Shown: piece by piece, positions 1 through 8,544 of the stretch | Layout of the letters: every line of letters begins with the position of its first letter | How positions within the stretch are numbered: position 1 is the stretch's first letter | Translations under genes and position numbers: made by a program | The notes under the pieces: model-generated | What the model saw: the letters and a program-made list of their open reading frames with translations, nothing else | What the model was told of the DNA's origin: nothing | Database searches by the model: none | DNA from: CAYUQT01 sp964596165 | GTDB taxonomy: Bacteria; Planctomycetota; Phycisphaerae; UBA1845; JAFGLZ01 | Assembly (NCBI GenBank): GCA_964596165.1 | Contig: CAZQTW010000013.1 | Span: forward strand, 1 to 64,000 | DNA length: 64,000 nt | Direction: 5' to 3'

Positions 1-55
1 AAGATGGCCGGTTTTCAGGTGCCCATCACTGGCCGGTTTTGGGTGCCCCCTGACA
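1..55. mobile_element. Possible terminus of an IS21-type insertion sequence
   Basis: The first 55 bases hold two copies of TGGCCGGTTTT (5-15 and 30-40), each followed by a GGTGCCC-like stretch, so the repeat period is 25 bp. The block ends in TGACA at 51-55. Tandem subterminal repeats ending in a short TGACA/TGTCA-type tip are typical of IS21-family ends. No transposase (istA/istB) is inside the window, so the body of the element would lie to the left. The family assignment is from memory of such ends and is tentative. Confidence 0.4.
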
Positions 56-336
56 TCGCGCAAGACCCGAACCGCCGCCCGTACAACGTCCGCATGCCCG
101 TGGCTATCCGAAAGGACTCCGACGATCATCGAAGACTGTTCCCCTTCTACGCGTTTTCCCATCTTCCGCGGCCCGCTCGCTGTGGTCAACAAGCGTCACC
201 CCATTCCCGATGCCTGGACGTGGCGCCCTTGACCCGAGGGACAGTGTCGCTAGAATACGATTCGGCGTAGGCCTTCTCGTCGTTTGGCAGCGTGAGGGTG
301 TCCGGCACGTACCTGGCAAAGGGCCTATTCGTGCAA

Positions 337-410
<74 letters not shown>

Positions 411-514
411 TGACACAAGTCATTTTAGTTCAAAACGTTGCACCAAGTTGTTCCAGCGCCTTTTTGTTTCTCAGGACATGGTTTTTTCGCGAACTGCGCC
501 CCCCCAATCTGTCC

Positions 515-588
515 CCTGTGGCTATCAAAAACCTCCTCCGAAGCCCTCTAATCGTCTTGAGAACCGCTGGTCGACCCCGCCGCGCGTG
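515..588. repeat. Dispersed ~72-bp repeat, copy A
   Basis: This stretch aligns by eye with 2836-2906 and 2588-2660. Shared blocks with copy B include CCTGTG, AAAACCTC, TCCGAAGC, GAACCGCTGGTC and a closing CGCGTG. It is clearly diverged from the other copies and carries no convincing coding frame. It may be a non-autonomous mobile repeat or the scar of one. Confidence 0.5.
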
Positions 589-654
589 ACGCAAGCGGCT
601 CCTAGACACCCACAGCATGACCGAGATCCTAGCTTTCGCCGTCTTCTCACAGGT

Positions 655-792
655 TCATGGGGGACGAGGACGCTTCGTTGATCTTTGGAGAACGACCAGT
701 TGCCGGCAGAGGGCCAGGTTTTCCGCCGCGATGGTCACACGACCGAACACCAAACCTCGGAGCAAGCACAACATCATCTTGACGACGCCCAT
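655..792 (-). pseudogene. Transposase/integrase N-terminal fragment
   Basis: A 45-residue frame on the minus strand contains AAENLALCRQLVVLQRSTKR. This matches the conserved N-terminal helix of a widespread DDE integrase/transposase family (usual form AENLALRQQLAVLRRSVKRP, followed by an RDRxFW block). The frame stops right after KRPRPP, so the catalytic domain is gone. The ATG at 792 has a GGAGG seven bases upstream. It is a relic of a mobile element and cannot be functional. Confidence 0.6.
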
Positions 793-874
793 TTCGTCCT
801 CCAGGTTCTAGCTTCGTGCGGGTGGATGGTAGCCGATGCACCTTCGAACCGGGAGTCACGTAAGTCCTGTACCA

Positions 875-1075
875 TCAACGAGGACGGAGTTTTCGGGAGA
901 GACCGGAGATCGCACGCTTGGCGATGCAGGTTGCGGTGAACGGGAATCGGAGCTTATCGTCGAGGTCGTAGTACCAACCCATCGCCCGCTCTTCCGCACC
1001 ATAGGCGTCGACCACGATCTCCATCTCGATGCGATGCTCCCGCTGTTCATCACGCGTTGACTTACGCTTCGCCAC
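875..1075 (-). pseudogene. Truncated calcium-binding-family protein
   Basis: The frame starts at a GTG with AGGGAG upstream. It encodes a charged N-terminus and then RIEMEIVVDAYGAEERAMGW and LRFPFTATCIAKRAIS. These match the conserved core of a small (about 120 residue) family usually annotated as calcium-binding protein. The family normally continues with SPL-x-x-GDEVEV and a C-terminal half. Here the frame ends after nine unrelated residues, and a SP-x-x-x-SVLVDG-like continuation sits in the neighbouring frame before it too stops. I read this as a frameshifted and truncated gene. Confidence 0.6.
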
Positions 1076-1158
1076 GAAGATGCTCCCTGTGTACTGATCG
1101 GTCTGCTGCTCCTCAATCGGCGGGCATGAGCTGCGCGTTCTGCCCGATTATTGCGGGT

Positions 1159-2520
1159 TCATTGCGGGTTTTGCGCCTTTGTTGCGGCATACCGTGTCCC
1201 GCGTCCCGTCTTGCGGAGGCGTACCAGAATGCCACGATCGACGAGTTCCTTCAGGTCGAGGCTAGCCATCCGCTCCTTGACCCCCGCAATGGCACGGTAC
1301 TCCTGGTTGCCGATACTCCCATGCTCTTTGACGTAATTGACGGCGGCGACTAGACGATCGCTCAGCCCAAGCGCTCGCAGCCGATCCTCGCTCAACAGGT
1401 CCTTTGAGAAGACCACGAGAAAACCGCCGACATCCTCTCGGAAATCCGGTTCGGGAAGCCCCTGTTCGCGGCAAAGCCGACGCATGCGGCCGATGCCGGT
1501 GCCCCAGCTTTCGATCAACCCGGCAAAGAAGAACGTCTCTGCCAGGAACGGATTCCGGGGCCGGGAGCCGTGTGGTTCCCTAAGCAGCTTGGCGAGCGTC
1601 ATGCCCGGAGGCAACTCGCCCGGGCTCCAGATCCGGATGGAATCCTCTTCGACCCGCACCTGGATGTGCCCGGACGCCGTGTAATCTCGATGAATCAGTG
1701 CATTGATGATCGCCTCGCGAAGGGCGTCGAGCGGATACTCCCAGATGTCGTGGCGCTGAAGGCCTTCGACCGTCGGAGCGGTGGAACGGATCTCCTGTCT
1801 GACTTGCAGGTAGCCGCGGAGCGCATCCATCGTGGCCTCGAGCTGTTCCCAAAGAGTGCCGTCCAGGAAGCGGTTGTCGAGAATGACCTCGCCTTTGAAC
1901 CGTCCGATTTGGAGGCGGGCCGAGGAACACGCCTGCCGAGGCCGCTTGCCGAAGAGGAGCACCGCCCCTTTGGTGAGGAAGCTGTCCGACACGAGGTCCA
2001 GATTCTCCAGGGCCCGCTTCGGGGGATCCTTCGGGCTGAGCCTTGGAAGACGTCCTTGGGCAATCCGGGCAAAGCGGCGAAACGCCGCGTTGTTGAGGCC
2101 CCTGAGAGTGACTCTGCTGGGCAAGCCGTCCCACGACTCGCCGAGTTGCTCCATGAGCCGCCGGCCAACCTGATCCGGCGTCATGTCGCGGTTGGTGGTA
2201 CCGACGCGCGTCAAGTACCGACCGCGACAAGGTGTGGGTATCGTTGTCGGATCGACCTGGAGGACGAGCACGTTTGTTCGACCACGCTTTTCGACCCGAA
2301 CGCGGGGACGCAACCCGAGCGTCTGGACGACCTGATTGATGATGCATTGTTGTTCATCGTCGGAAACGCTGCACCCGACCGGCCGGCCATCATCGGCGAT
2401 CCCCACGTAAACCGTGCCGCCCTTGTGGTTGGCAAACGCAGCGAGAGCTTCAGGGGCGCCGTCGTTCCATCGTTCCTTGAGCTCGACGCTCTCGCTTTCC
2501 TGGTGAACGAATCGGGCCAT
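1159..2520 (-). CDS. AlbA_2 (Schlafen-like) ATP-binding putative regulator
   Basis: The 453-residue protein belongs to the COG2865 group of predicted ATP-dependent transcriptional regulators. Residues about 8-130 form an AlbA_2 domain, with ESESVELKERW followed by ANHKGGTVYVGIADDGRPVG. Residues about 270-390 form a GHKL-type ATPase (HATPase_c_4) with EAIINALIHRDY, IRIWSPGELPPGM and GLIESWGTGIGRM. A winged-helix-like tail follows. I chose the ATG at 2520 because the upstream 40 codons are low in family character and overlap repeat copy C. Such proteins occur next to toxin-antitoxin and defence genes, and three TA-like modules lie downstream. DNA-binding and ATP roles are inferred from the family only. 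Confidence 0.8.
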   Translation of the reverse strand: MARFVHQESESVELKERWNDGAPEALAAFANHKGGTVYVGIADDGRPVGCSVSDDEQQCIINQVVQTLGLRPRVRVEKRGRTNVLVLQVDPTTIPTPCRGRYLTRVGTTNRDMTPDQVGRRLMEQLGESWDGLPSRVTLRGLNNAAFRRFARIAQGRLPRLSPKDPPKRALENLDLVSDSFLTKGAVLLFGKRPRQACSSARLQIGRFKGEVILDNRFLDGTLWEQLEATMDALRGYLQVRQEIRSTAPTVEGLQRHDIWEYPLDALREAIINALIHRDYTASGHIQVRVEEDSIRIWSPGELPPGMTLAKLLREPHGSRPRNPFLAETFFFAGLIESWGTGIGRMRRLCREQGLPEPDFREDVGGFLVVFSKDLLSEDRLRALGLSDRLVAAVNYVKEHGSIGNQEYRAIAGVKERMASLDLKELVDRGILVRLRKTGRGTRYAATKAQNPQ

Positions 2521-2587
2521 GGTGTTACCAGGATACCACAACCTGTAACGGGGAAGGAGGTTCGCTTCTGAGACCGTTGAGAGTCCG

Positions 2588-2660
2588 CGTGTCCTTCCCG
2601 AAGACCGCATCCGCAGCGATTCAATACTGGCCGGGCTCATAATCCACTTCGCCGCGCGTG
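2588..2660. repeat. Dispersed ~72-bp repeat, copy C
   Basis: This copy shares GCATCCG-AGCGATTCAAT-CTGGC, CCAC and the closing CGCGTG with copy B (2836-2906). It lies immediately upstream of the AlbA_2 gene and covers part of the possible longer N-terminus of that gene, which is one reason to prefer the shorter start. Confidence 0.5.
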
Positions 2661-3257
2661 ATCCAACCGGCTGCAGGGTACCGACGGCTTGATTGAGATC
2701 ACAACCTCAGCCCTGCTCACTGGGGTGCGCAGGGCAAGACGGCCCTCGCACTGCGCCCAATCAGTACCGAGTTGCTCGACAGATTCAGGCCGCCAGCGCG
2801 TATCAGTAGTGTGCCCCCATGCCTGTAAAATGGTACCTGTGCCTACCGAAAACCTCATCCGAAGCGATTCAATCCTGGCGGAACCGCTGGTCCACCTGGG
2901 CGCGTGCAACGCATTCTGCTCATCGCCGCCGACATCATGATCTAGGCAGCAGTCTGCACGGCAGCCCGGGGAGAACGACTTGGAATTCGAGTGAATCTGC
3001 ACTGCGTAGGCGAGCGTATTCAAGCCGCGCGGGTGTATCGGTGGTGCAGGCCCCCCACGTGTGGAATGGCAACAACCTTCCCCTTCTCGATAGGCTCGAC
3101 GTCCCATGGTTCAGGAACGTTCCGGTCCGGCGAGAGAAGCGTCCGTGATCTGCGGTAGTAGTCGAATTAGCCGGTGAGGATACGAATCGCCACGTCTAAG
3201 ACGTAGCAGTTGGTTGCCGTTACCTGTTACAGTCGAGGTCGTGCCGAGGTCCCGATC
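2661..3257. other. Gene-poor stretch containing repeat copy B
   Basis: No frame here has recognisable protein character. The stretch holds one repeat copy (2836-2906), preceded by AAAATGGTACCTGT, which resembles the GGTACCTGTCCCC-type words seen elsewhere in the window (for example near 5036). No terminator or tRNA is visible. Confidence 0.4.
2836..2906. repeat. Dispersed ~72-bp repeat, copy B
   Basis: This is the best-preserved of the three copies and aligns with both others. It contains CATCCGAAGCGATTCAAT and GGAACCGCTGGTCCACC and ends in CGCGTG. Copies B and C lie about 180 bp apart in the same orientation; copy A is about 2 kb to the left, also in the same orientation. Confidence 0.5.
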
Positions 3258-3492
3258 ATGCCCGAAGTCTTCAGGTGCGAAGGGTATGTTTTCTTCTTCT
3301 ATGCAAACGAAGGGCATGAGCCCATGCATATCCACGTTCGCCGGGCGAGGCTTCGCCAAGTTCTGGATTGAACCCCTTGAGTTGGACTATGCACGGGGTC
3401 TCAGAACGGGCGAGTTGGCAAGGGTTGAGGCCCTCATCGCCGAGAACATCAGCCACATAAGGGAGAAATGGCATGAAGCGTTTGGCACTTGA
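3258..3492 (+). pseudogene. DUF4160 family protein, frameshifted
   Basis: From the ATG at 3258 (GAGG upstream) the frame reads MPEVFRCEGYVFFFYANEGH and then EPMHIHVRRA. This is the conserved N-terminal half of DUF4160 proteins. Around 3343-3350 the frame is lost. The C-terminal half (GFAKFWIEPLELDYARG through NISHIREKWHEAFGT) continues in the +1 frame to the stop at 3492. A single-base loss explains this, either as a true mutation or a sequencing error. DUF4160 and DUF2442 genes are commonly paired and are predicted to form a toxin-antitoxin-like module. The next gene overlaps this one by 20 bp. Confidence 0.75.
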
Positions 3493-3724
3493 GTTGGAAA
3501 AAGCCACTCGAGTCTGGGTTGAGGGTACCTGGGTTTGCCTGCGCCTTGAGGATGAACGAGAAGTTCGGTTTCCGGTGTCCAAGAACCGGCGACTGAAAGA
3601 CGCGCCTCCGGCGGCGTTGGCCAACGTGGAATTGATCTGCGATGTCACAGGAATTCATTGGCCGGATCTCGACGAAGACCTTTCGGTTGCCGGCATCCTG
3701 GAAGGACGCCTGGGGGCGTCGTAA
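3473..3724 (+). CDS. DUF2442 family protein
   Basis: The 83-residue protein contains VWVEGTWVCLRLEDEREVRF, RLKDAP and a C-terminal ELICDVTGIHWPDLDEDLSV. The last block matches the conserved end of DUF2442 (I-x-WP-x-LDEDIS-V-x-GLL). The start ATG has GGGAG upstream. It overlaps the damaged DUF4160 gene by 20 bp, so the two were probably translationally coupled. In DUF4160/DUF2442 pairs this partner is usually taken as the antitoxin-like member, though biochemical support is thin. It looks intact. Confidence 0.8.
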   Translation: MKRLALELEKATRVWVEGTWVCLRLEDEREVRFPVSKNRRLKDAPPAALANVELICDVTGIHWPDLDEDLSVAGILEGRLGAS

Positions 3725-4019
3725 GGCCGTACGTTGCCTACACCTCACAGGTTTCAGCCTACTGCTGTCCCCATCCCGAATGCCTCACCTGCGGGCCCGA
3801 GTTCTACTGCCATGCCCAGGCCGAACTGTGCCCCCTTTCTGCATAACGCTGGGATCTACAGCCCAGAAACCGCTGAATTCCTTAGGAAACTCACGGGCAT
3901 ACGGCACAGACCTATGTCAGATCTGACCCACACCACCTGGCCGTCAGCTGCGAGATGAGATACCGAGTCGGACGGTATGGGATTCGAAGTCTGCAATCGA
4001 GGACCGGGAAGGCGGCGCG

Positions 4020-4217
4020 TCATGGTTCCTTCACAGCCAAGGGATGCAACATCCCAGGTGACAGGACCCTTCCGCTGAGTGAGGCCAGCAGCGGATCCTG
4101 CTTGATGACCTGGCGCGTCTTGAGCCGCTTCTGGTCCCAACTCAGGTCGCGATCCTCATCGTCGATCTGCGCTCGGCGTTGCCGCATCCACTGAACGGCG
4201 TCAAACGTCTTGTTCAT
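4020..4217 (-). CDS. Small antitoxin-like protein of a PIN module
   Basis: The 65-residue protein begins MNKTFDAVQWMRQRRAQIDD, matching the (M-x-KTFDAV-x-x-x-R) small proteins found directly downstream of one PIN-domain family. An excellent AAGGAGGT lies nine bases upstream of the ATG, inside the PIN gene, and the two frames overlap by 17 bp. It is expected to bind and neutralise the PIN ribonuclease. Gene order is toxin first. The sequence looks complete. Confidence 0.65.
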   Translation of the reverse strand: MNKTFDAVQWMRQRRAQIDDEDRDLSWDQKRLKTRQVIKQDPLLASLSGRVLSPGMLHPLAVKEP

Positions 4218-4696
4218 CGGGCAAGACCTCCTTGGGCGACCTAATGTCGATCGGGCGATAACCCCGTTCGAGATTCACAGCGCCGAACAATCGTATTTTA
4301 CCAACGTTCACGATGTGTTTGAAGTTCCAGCTAACGAGCACGTCTGCCGCTGCGACGGTGGCGAGGGCCACGTGGAGGCAATCAGCCCTGCTGCCCGGCC
4401 CGACAATCCCGTGTGAAAGATATGCCTCCGCCAACGCGTCAGCTTCATCTGAGTCGGTCAGAACGATCCTGTACGGATCCGGTACTTCGTGCAGCCGTCC
4501 ACGCACGCGTTCGGGGGCACCCGCAAGTTCGCGCAGCGTGTGCTCGGACAACAGCATGGTATAGGTCCCACGGACGAAGACCCGCCACAGAGCCAACCTA
4601 TCGGCTGCAAACTCCAGTTCTTGACGATCAGAACGCTGGGCACAGGGGGTTGGATTAGAGGGTTGCGGAAACACGCGGAGACTTCCGCGTGCTCAT
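4201..4696 (-). pseudogene. PIN-domain toxin with damaged N-terminus
   Basis: Most of a PIN-domain protein is readable: YTMLLSEHTLRELAGAPERV, then DSDEADALAEAYL, then SRADCLHVALATVAAADVLVSWNFKHIVN and a C-terminal YRPIDIRSPKEVL. This is the family whose members end in NLE-x-GY-x-P-x-x-IRSP-x-E. An AGGAGG followed by ATG at 4696 gives MSTRKSPRV, but that frame stops within 14 codons. The rest lies in another frame (open from a GTG at 4674). The first beta strand, normally I/V-Y-x-E/D-TS with a catalytic acid, reads PQPSNP instead. So the toxin is probably dead, unless the GTG start gives an inactive protein. Confidence 0.65.
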
Positions 4697-5120
4697 GCCA
4701 ACCTCCTGCTCAAGTGGGCCGCATCCAAAGAGAATCGCAAGCGGTTCTTCCCGAAACCGATCGATCCCGCCTAGGTCGAGGCCCTTCCCGAAATCTCGCC
4801 GAAGGACGCCCGAAGGCTCAGAACGTTTTCCCGCTTCTACAGGCGACCGGTCGTCCAGAACCGGGTCGTCAGGGCACTGGCCGCAGCCGTGGCAAGGCTG
4901 AGTATCGCCGGATACAAATCGGCACTGGAAAGGAAGCGACGCCGAGGTATAACGTGAATCGGCAGGGTTCAAGAACGAGTACGGGCTCCGAGCCAACCGC
5001 CCTCTACGACGCCGAAACCGCATTTTGGCAAAGTGCCTGTCCCCGTTTTTGAACCCGTAAATCGGTTCGGACCGGCACCGTTCTTGCGGCGTTTGGGTCA
5101 GGACAGCTTCGTCCCGTTGG
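4697..5120. other. Intergenic stretch without recognised gene
   Basis: No family-like frame was recognised. One plus-strand frame reads as a basic, helical stretch (around DARRLRTFSRFYRRPVVQNR) but is interrupted by a TAG and matches nothing I know. A GTGCCTGTCCCCGTTTTT word lies at about 5033-5050. Confidence 0.3.
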
Positions 5121-6287
5121 GTGACCGACCGCCCCGGAGGCGAAGCGGCAACGTGTCGAAGAGATGAAAGGCCATTGCCCGTGATCCCACTATTCGAGAG
5201 GTACCGCTCGTTGCAGGATCGGATTCCGTACGTCTCTCTGGCCGATCTTCCGACACCGGTGGAAAGGCTTGATCGATTGGGAGCGGATCTCGGTCTGGAT
5301 CATCTCTACATCAAGCGCGACGACCTCAGCTCCCGGACCTACGGCGGCAACAAGGCGCGGAAGCTGGAGTTCCTCATGGGCCGCGCCCTTCAGGCCGGCG
5401 TCGGCGAGGTCCTGACCTTCGGCAGTGCGGGATCGAACCATGCCCTGGCCACCGCCGTCTGCGCACACCAACTGGGCCTGCGGAGCATCTCGATGCTGAT
5501 GCCCCAGCCCAACGCCCGGTACGTCGGCCGCAATCTCCTGGCCGGCTATCACTATGGGGCCGAGCTTCACCAGCATCGAAACGCGGTGACCATCAGGCTC
5601 GCCACGGTCTACCAGCTCCTCCGGCACCGACTGAAACACGGCCGGTTCCCGCAGATCATCCCCCTGGGCGGATCGTCACCCCTGGGCACGATTGGCTTCG
5701 TGAACGCCGCGTTCGAATTGAGCCGGCAGATCGCCGACGGCCTGCTGCCGGAGCCGGACCGGATTTACGTCGCAACGGCAACGATGGGGACAGCGGCGGG
5801 GTTGATGTTGGGGCTTAAGGCCGCGAATCTCAAGACACAAATCGTTCCGGTCCGAGTCCTCGGCGAGAACTTCACCAACACGCGCAAATTCACCCGTCTT
5901 TTCGACGATACCAACGCCCTACTCTGCGCAGCCGATCCTTCGTTTCCACGGCATTCGCTCTCCGAAGACGAGGTGCCGATACGACACGACCAGTTCGGAC
6001 AAGCGTACGCCCTTTTCACCGAGGCGGGGACGAAGGCTCTGAAGCGTCTGGAAGCGTCCGAAGGAATCCACTTGGAGGGAACCTACACGGGAAAGGCTCT
6101 TGCCGCTCTCGTCGCGGACGCCGAAAACGGGACGCTGCGCGATAAGACCGTCCTATTCTGGAACACGCACAACTCCCGGAGCTTGTCCGATGCCGTAGAG
6201 GGCGCCGACTATCGCCGGCTACCACGATGCTTCCATACGTACTTCGAGCGAGAGGTCCAGCCCCTGGACAGGCCCTGCCGCGGGTGA
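5121..6287 (+). CDS. PLP-dependent D-cysteine desulfhydrase/ACC deaminase family enzyme
   Basis: The protein is 388 residues and of fold-type II PLP enzyme type. Landmarks are LPTPVERLDRLGADLGLDHL, the lysine-bearing YIKRDDLSSRTYGGNKARKL, the substrate motif FGSAGSNHALATA, and the glycine-rich PLP-phosphate loop TATMGTAAGLMLGLKAA. The family splits into D-cysteine desulfhydrases, ACC deaminases and related desulfhydrases, and the sequence alone does not decide. The true start may be the in-frame GTG at 5181, because conserved sequence begins just after it. It stands alone between decayed modules and the Hsp20 cluster. Confidence 0.85.
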   Translation: MTDRPGGEAATCRRDERPLPVIPLFERYRSLQDRIPYVSLADLPTPVERLDRLGADLGLDHLYIKRDDLSSRTYGGNKARKLEFLMGRALQAGVGEVLTFGSAGSNHALATAVCAHQLGLRSISMLMPQPNARYVGRNLLAGYHYGAELHQHRNAVTIRLATVYQLLRHRLKHGRFPQIIPLGGSSPLGTIGFVNAAFELSRQIADGLLPEPDRIYVATATMGTAAGLMLGLKAANLKTQIVPVRVLGENFTNTRKFTRLFDDTNALLCAADPSFPRHSLSEDEVPIRHDQFGQAYALFTEAGTKALKRLEASEGIHLEGTYTGKALAALVADAENGTLRDKTVLFWNTHNSRSLSDAVEGADYRRLPRCFHTYFEREVQPLDRPCRG

Positions 6288-6933
6288 TTCCGGCTCGGGC
6301 GCACGAACCTCGTCGTGCCCACCCGGCGCGGACCGGCCACGATCGGAATGAAGCGACGAGGCTCCTCACCAAGACGGTCAACGTGACAGACCTCGGTAAA
6401 ACTGACAGCCCATTGGAATCGTGGATAGTCTGAGGCATCCTGGGACGTGTTTGTAACTCTTTCTTCTGCAAGGTGATGTCGCCCTGTCCTCCACGGGATG
6501 GTTCTGGCACGCAGCTTGCTTAAGACTCAGACGGCACGTTGAAACGGCCAAAGAAGCCGGGTACGGAAGCTGGACGTCTCGAAAGAGCGGCAAAGTGACC
6601 GGGCCTGTAAGACTTTTTCGGCATCGGTTTTGACGCGTCGCAGATTATCAGTGCCACCGCGGACCTTGCGGTGAGCCGGATCTTCCCGAACCCACCAGCG
6701 ACGCATAGCGGCCTCGACGTCCCGCTTCGAGCACTGAGCCTCGACGGGCCCGTTCGTCTGCGCGGCCACACGGTCGTGGATCATGGGGTCGCGCGAGCAC
6801 TGAAACTCGTCGAGGAAGAGTCACCCAAGGCGGAGGTTAGACGCACCCGGCCACGACCAACCCGGGCTCGGCGGAGAGCCCGGAAAACGATGTGTAACTG
6901 GTGGCATGATCTGGGTAACCGGGAGGTGTACCA
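6288..6933. other. Intergenic stretch upstream of the Hsp20 cluster
   Basis: About 650 bases lack any recognised gene. Short open frames on both strands (for example 6527-6784 minus) have no family character that I can name. The promoter of the Hsp20 cluster should lie in the last 100 bases, but I see neither a CIRCE inverted repeat nor a clear sigma-70 or sigma-32 site. Confidence 0.3.
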
Positions 6934-7374
6934 ATGCTTGCGAGAACAATGAACCCGTTTGCAGCGTTAAACGAACTCAGGAGAGAGATGGATCGGATCT
7001 TCCAGGGGTTTGGCCCGCGCTTCGCCGACGGATGGTTCGAGCGCCCCACGGGCTTTCCCGCGCTCAACATCTGGGAGGACGGCGACTGCCTGTACGCGGA
7101 AGCCGAGATCCCCGGCGTGAGCCAGAACGACATCGAGGTCTACGCCGTCGGCAACGAATTGACCATCAAAGGAACCCGCAAACCGAGAGAGGGCGACGAC
7201 GTGTCGTATCACCGCAGAGAGCGGGGCACGGGTGAGTTCGCACGCATCGTGGCGCTCCCCGTCGAGGTCAACGCCGATAAGGTCCAGGCGTCCTTGAAGG
7301 ACGGTGTGCTGACCATCACGTTGCCGAAGGCGGACGAGGCCAAGCCCAAGAAGATCTCGGTCAAGACGAGCTGA
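6934..7374 (+). CDS. Hsp20 small heat-shock protein (first of three)
   Basis: The 146-residue protein has an alpha-crystallin domain from about residue 45 to 140: NIWEDGDCLYAEAEIPGV, NELTIKGTRK, FARIVALPVEVN and GVLTITLPKA. The C-terminal I-x-V anchor motif is in KKISVKTS. It is an ATP-independent holdase that binds unfolding proteins. A GGGAGGTG lies eight bases before the ATG. Gaps to the next two Hsp20 genes are 51 and 58 bp, each with a strong GGAGGT, so the three are likely one operon. The N-terminal region (ALNELRREMDRIFQGF) is typical of bacterial class A members. Confidence 0.95.
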   Translation: MLARTMNPFAALNELRREMDRIFQGFGPRFADGWFERPTGFPALNIWEDGDCLYAEAEIPGVSQNDIEVYAVGNELTIKGTRKPREGDDVSYHRRERGTGEFARIVALPVEVNADKVQASLKDGVLTITLPKADEAKPKKISVKTS

Positions 7375-7425
7375 GACCGGTCTGAGGACGAAACCGGATG
7401 ACATCCGATGGAAGGAGGTTGAGCA

Positions 7426-7827
7426 ATGAGTACCGCTATGACAACCAAGAAGGAAGAAGAGAAGATCGCCCGGGTTGAGAGAACCCGCGACCGAAGGACC
7501 TACACACCCAACGTGGACATCATCGAGACCGCCGACGAATTCCTCGTTCTGGCGGACATGCCGGGCGTCACGGCCGACGCCATCGACATCCAATACGAGC
7601 AGGGTGTCCTGACGATGCACGGCAAGGTTGAACCCCGGCAGGATGAGGACAACACGAGTTACCTGCTGTGCGAATACGGCGTGGGTGACTTCTATCGGTC
7701 CTTCCGTCTTGGCGAAGGCGTCGATCCCGACAAGATCGAAGCACGGTTGAAAGAAGGTGTGATGGAGCTCCATTTGCCCAAGAGCGAGGCCAGCAAGCCC
7801 AAGAAGATCACCGTCAAGACATCGTGA
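7426..7827 (+). CDS. Hsp20 small heat-shock protein (second of three)
   Basis: The 133-residue protein has the alpha-crystallin domain in its last 110 residues: YTPNVDIIETADEFLVLADM, PGVTADAIDIQYEQGVLTM and GVMELHLPKSE, ending with I-x-V in KKITVKTS. A very charged N-terminal 25 residues (KKEEEKIARVERTRDRR) replaces the usual hydrophobic arm, so it may be a partner subunit of its neighbours rather than a stand-alone oligomer. An AAGGAGGT precedes the start. Confidence 0.95.
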   Translation: MSTAMTTKKEEEKIARVERTRDRRTYTPNVDIIETADEFLVLADMPGVTADAIDIQYEQGVLTMHGKVEPRQDEDNTSYLLCEYGVGDFYRSFRLGEGVDPDKIEARLKEGVMELHLPKSEASKPKKITVKTS

Positions 7828-7885
7828 CGCCTGATCGGGCGATGACGCAACGGCAATCGGAGTCGTCAGAAGGGAGGTTGTACGC

Positions 7886-8377
7886 ATGAAACTCATACCC
7901 TGGCGAAACAAACGCGAGGACAAGGGTGGCGCAGCGGTCGAAGAACACCCGCTGGCCCGTTTTCGCGATGAAATGGATCATCTGTTTGACCGGTTCTGGC
8001 GGGACCCCTGGGGTACGGGCTTGGCCGACGCATTTCCTTCAGGCTCGGCCCTGGGTCTGAGGATGAATCTGGCGGAATCGGAAGGCGAGGTGACGGTCAC
8101 GGCGGAATTGCCCGGCGTCGACCCCAAAGACGTGGATATCAGCGTCAGTGACAACCTACTGACCATCCGCGGCGAAAAAAAGCAGGAGAAGGAAGACAGG
8201 AAGCGCAACTATCACTACGTCGAGCGACGCTTCGGCAGCTTCCATCGGAGCATACAACTGCCCAGCTCAATCGACGCCAACAAGGTCGACGCCAGCTTTA
8301 AGAACGGAATCTTGACCGTGACCCTCCAGAAGCGGCAGGACGCCAAGCCGAAACGAATCGCGGTCAAGACCAATTGA
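7886..8377 (+). CDS. Hsp20 small heat-shock protein (third of three)
   Basis: The 163-residue protein has a longer N-terminal arm with PLARFRDEMDHLFDRFWRDP. The alpha-crystallin domain covers about residues 50-155: AESEGEVTVTAELPGVDPKD, LLTIRGEKKQEK, RRFGSFHRSIQLPSSID and GILTVTLQKR. It ends KRIAVKTN with the I-x-V motif. GGGAGGT precedes the ATG. The three paralogues differ enough to suggest old duplications and mixed oligomers. Confidence 0.95.
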   Translation: MKLIPWRNKREDKGGAAVEEHPLARFRDEMDHLFDRFWRDPWGTGLADAFPSGSALGLRMNLAESEGEVTVTAELPGVDPKDVDISVSDNLLTIRGEKKQEKEDRKRNYHYVERRFGSFHRSIQLPSSIDANKVDASFKNGILTVTLQKRQDAKPKRIAVKTN

Positions 8378-8424
8378 CGCGGGCGCTCGGGCAAACCGAG
8401 GTTTCAGAGTCATGCCGGGTGCCG

Positions 8425-8465
8425 GCCCCTCGGAGGCAACGATGGATACATCGGCCCCGAGGGGC
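8425..8465. other. Inverted repeat between the Hsp20 genes and dnaJ-like gene
   Basis: GCCCCTCGG (8425-8433) pairs exactly with CCGAGGGGC (8457-8465) across a 23-base loop. No T-run follows, so it is not a classic terminator. It could modulate read-through from the Hsp20 operon into the dnaJ-like gene. Confidence 0.35.
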
Positions 8466-8544
8466 AGCGGCAGGGTGTGCCTCCGGAACCGAATCTTGGG
8501 AACAAGCCAACTCATCGGCAGCAAGTGATTCTCCAGGTAAAACC

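Noticed and set aside
3658..3846. Cys-rich plus-strand frame ending YCCPHPECLTCGPEFYCHAQ
   Set aside because: It overlaps the end of the DUF2442 gene in another frame, has no start signal, and the cysteine spacing matches no known zinc motif.
6527..6784. 85-codon minus-strand frame upstream of the Hsp20 genes
   Set aside because: It looks vaguely protein-like but I can tie it to no family, and it has no good start site.
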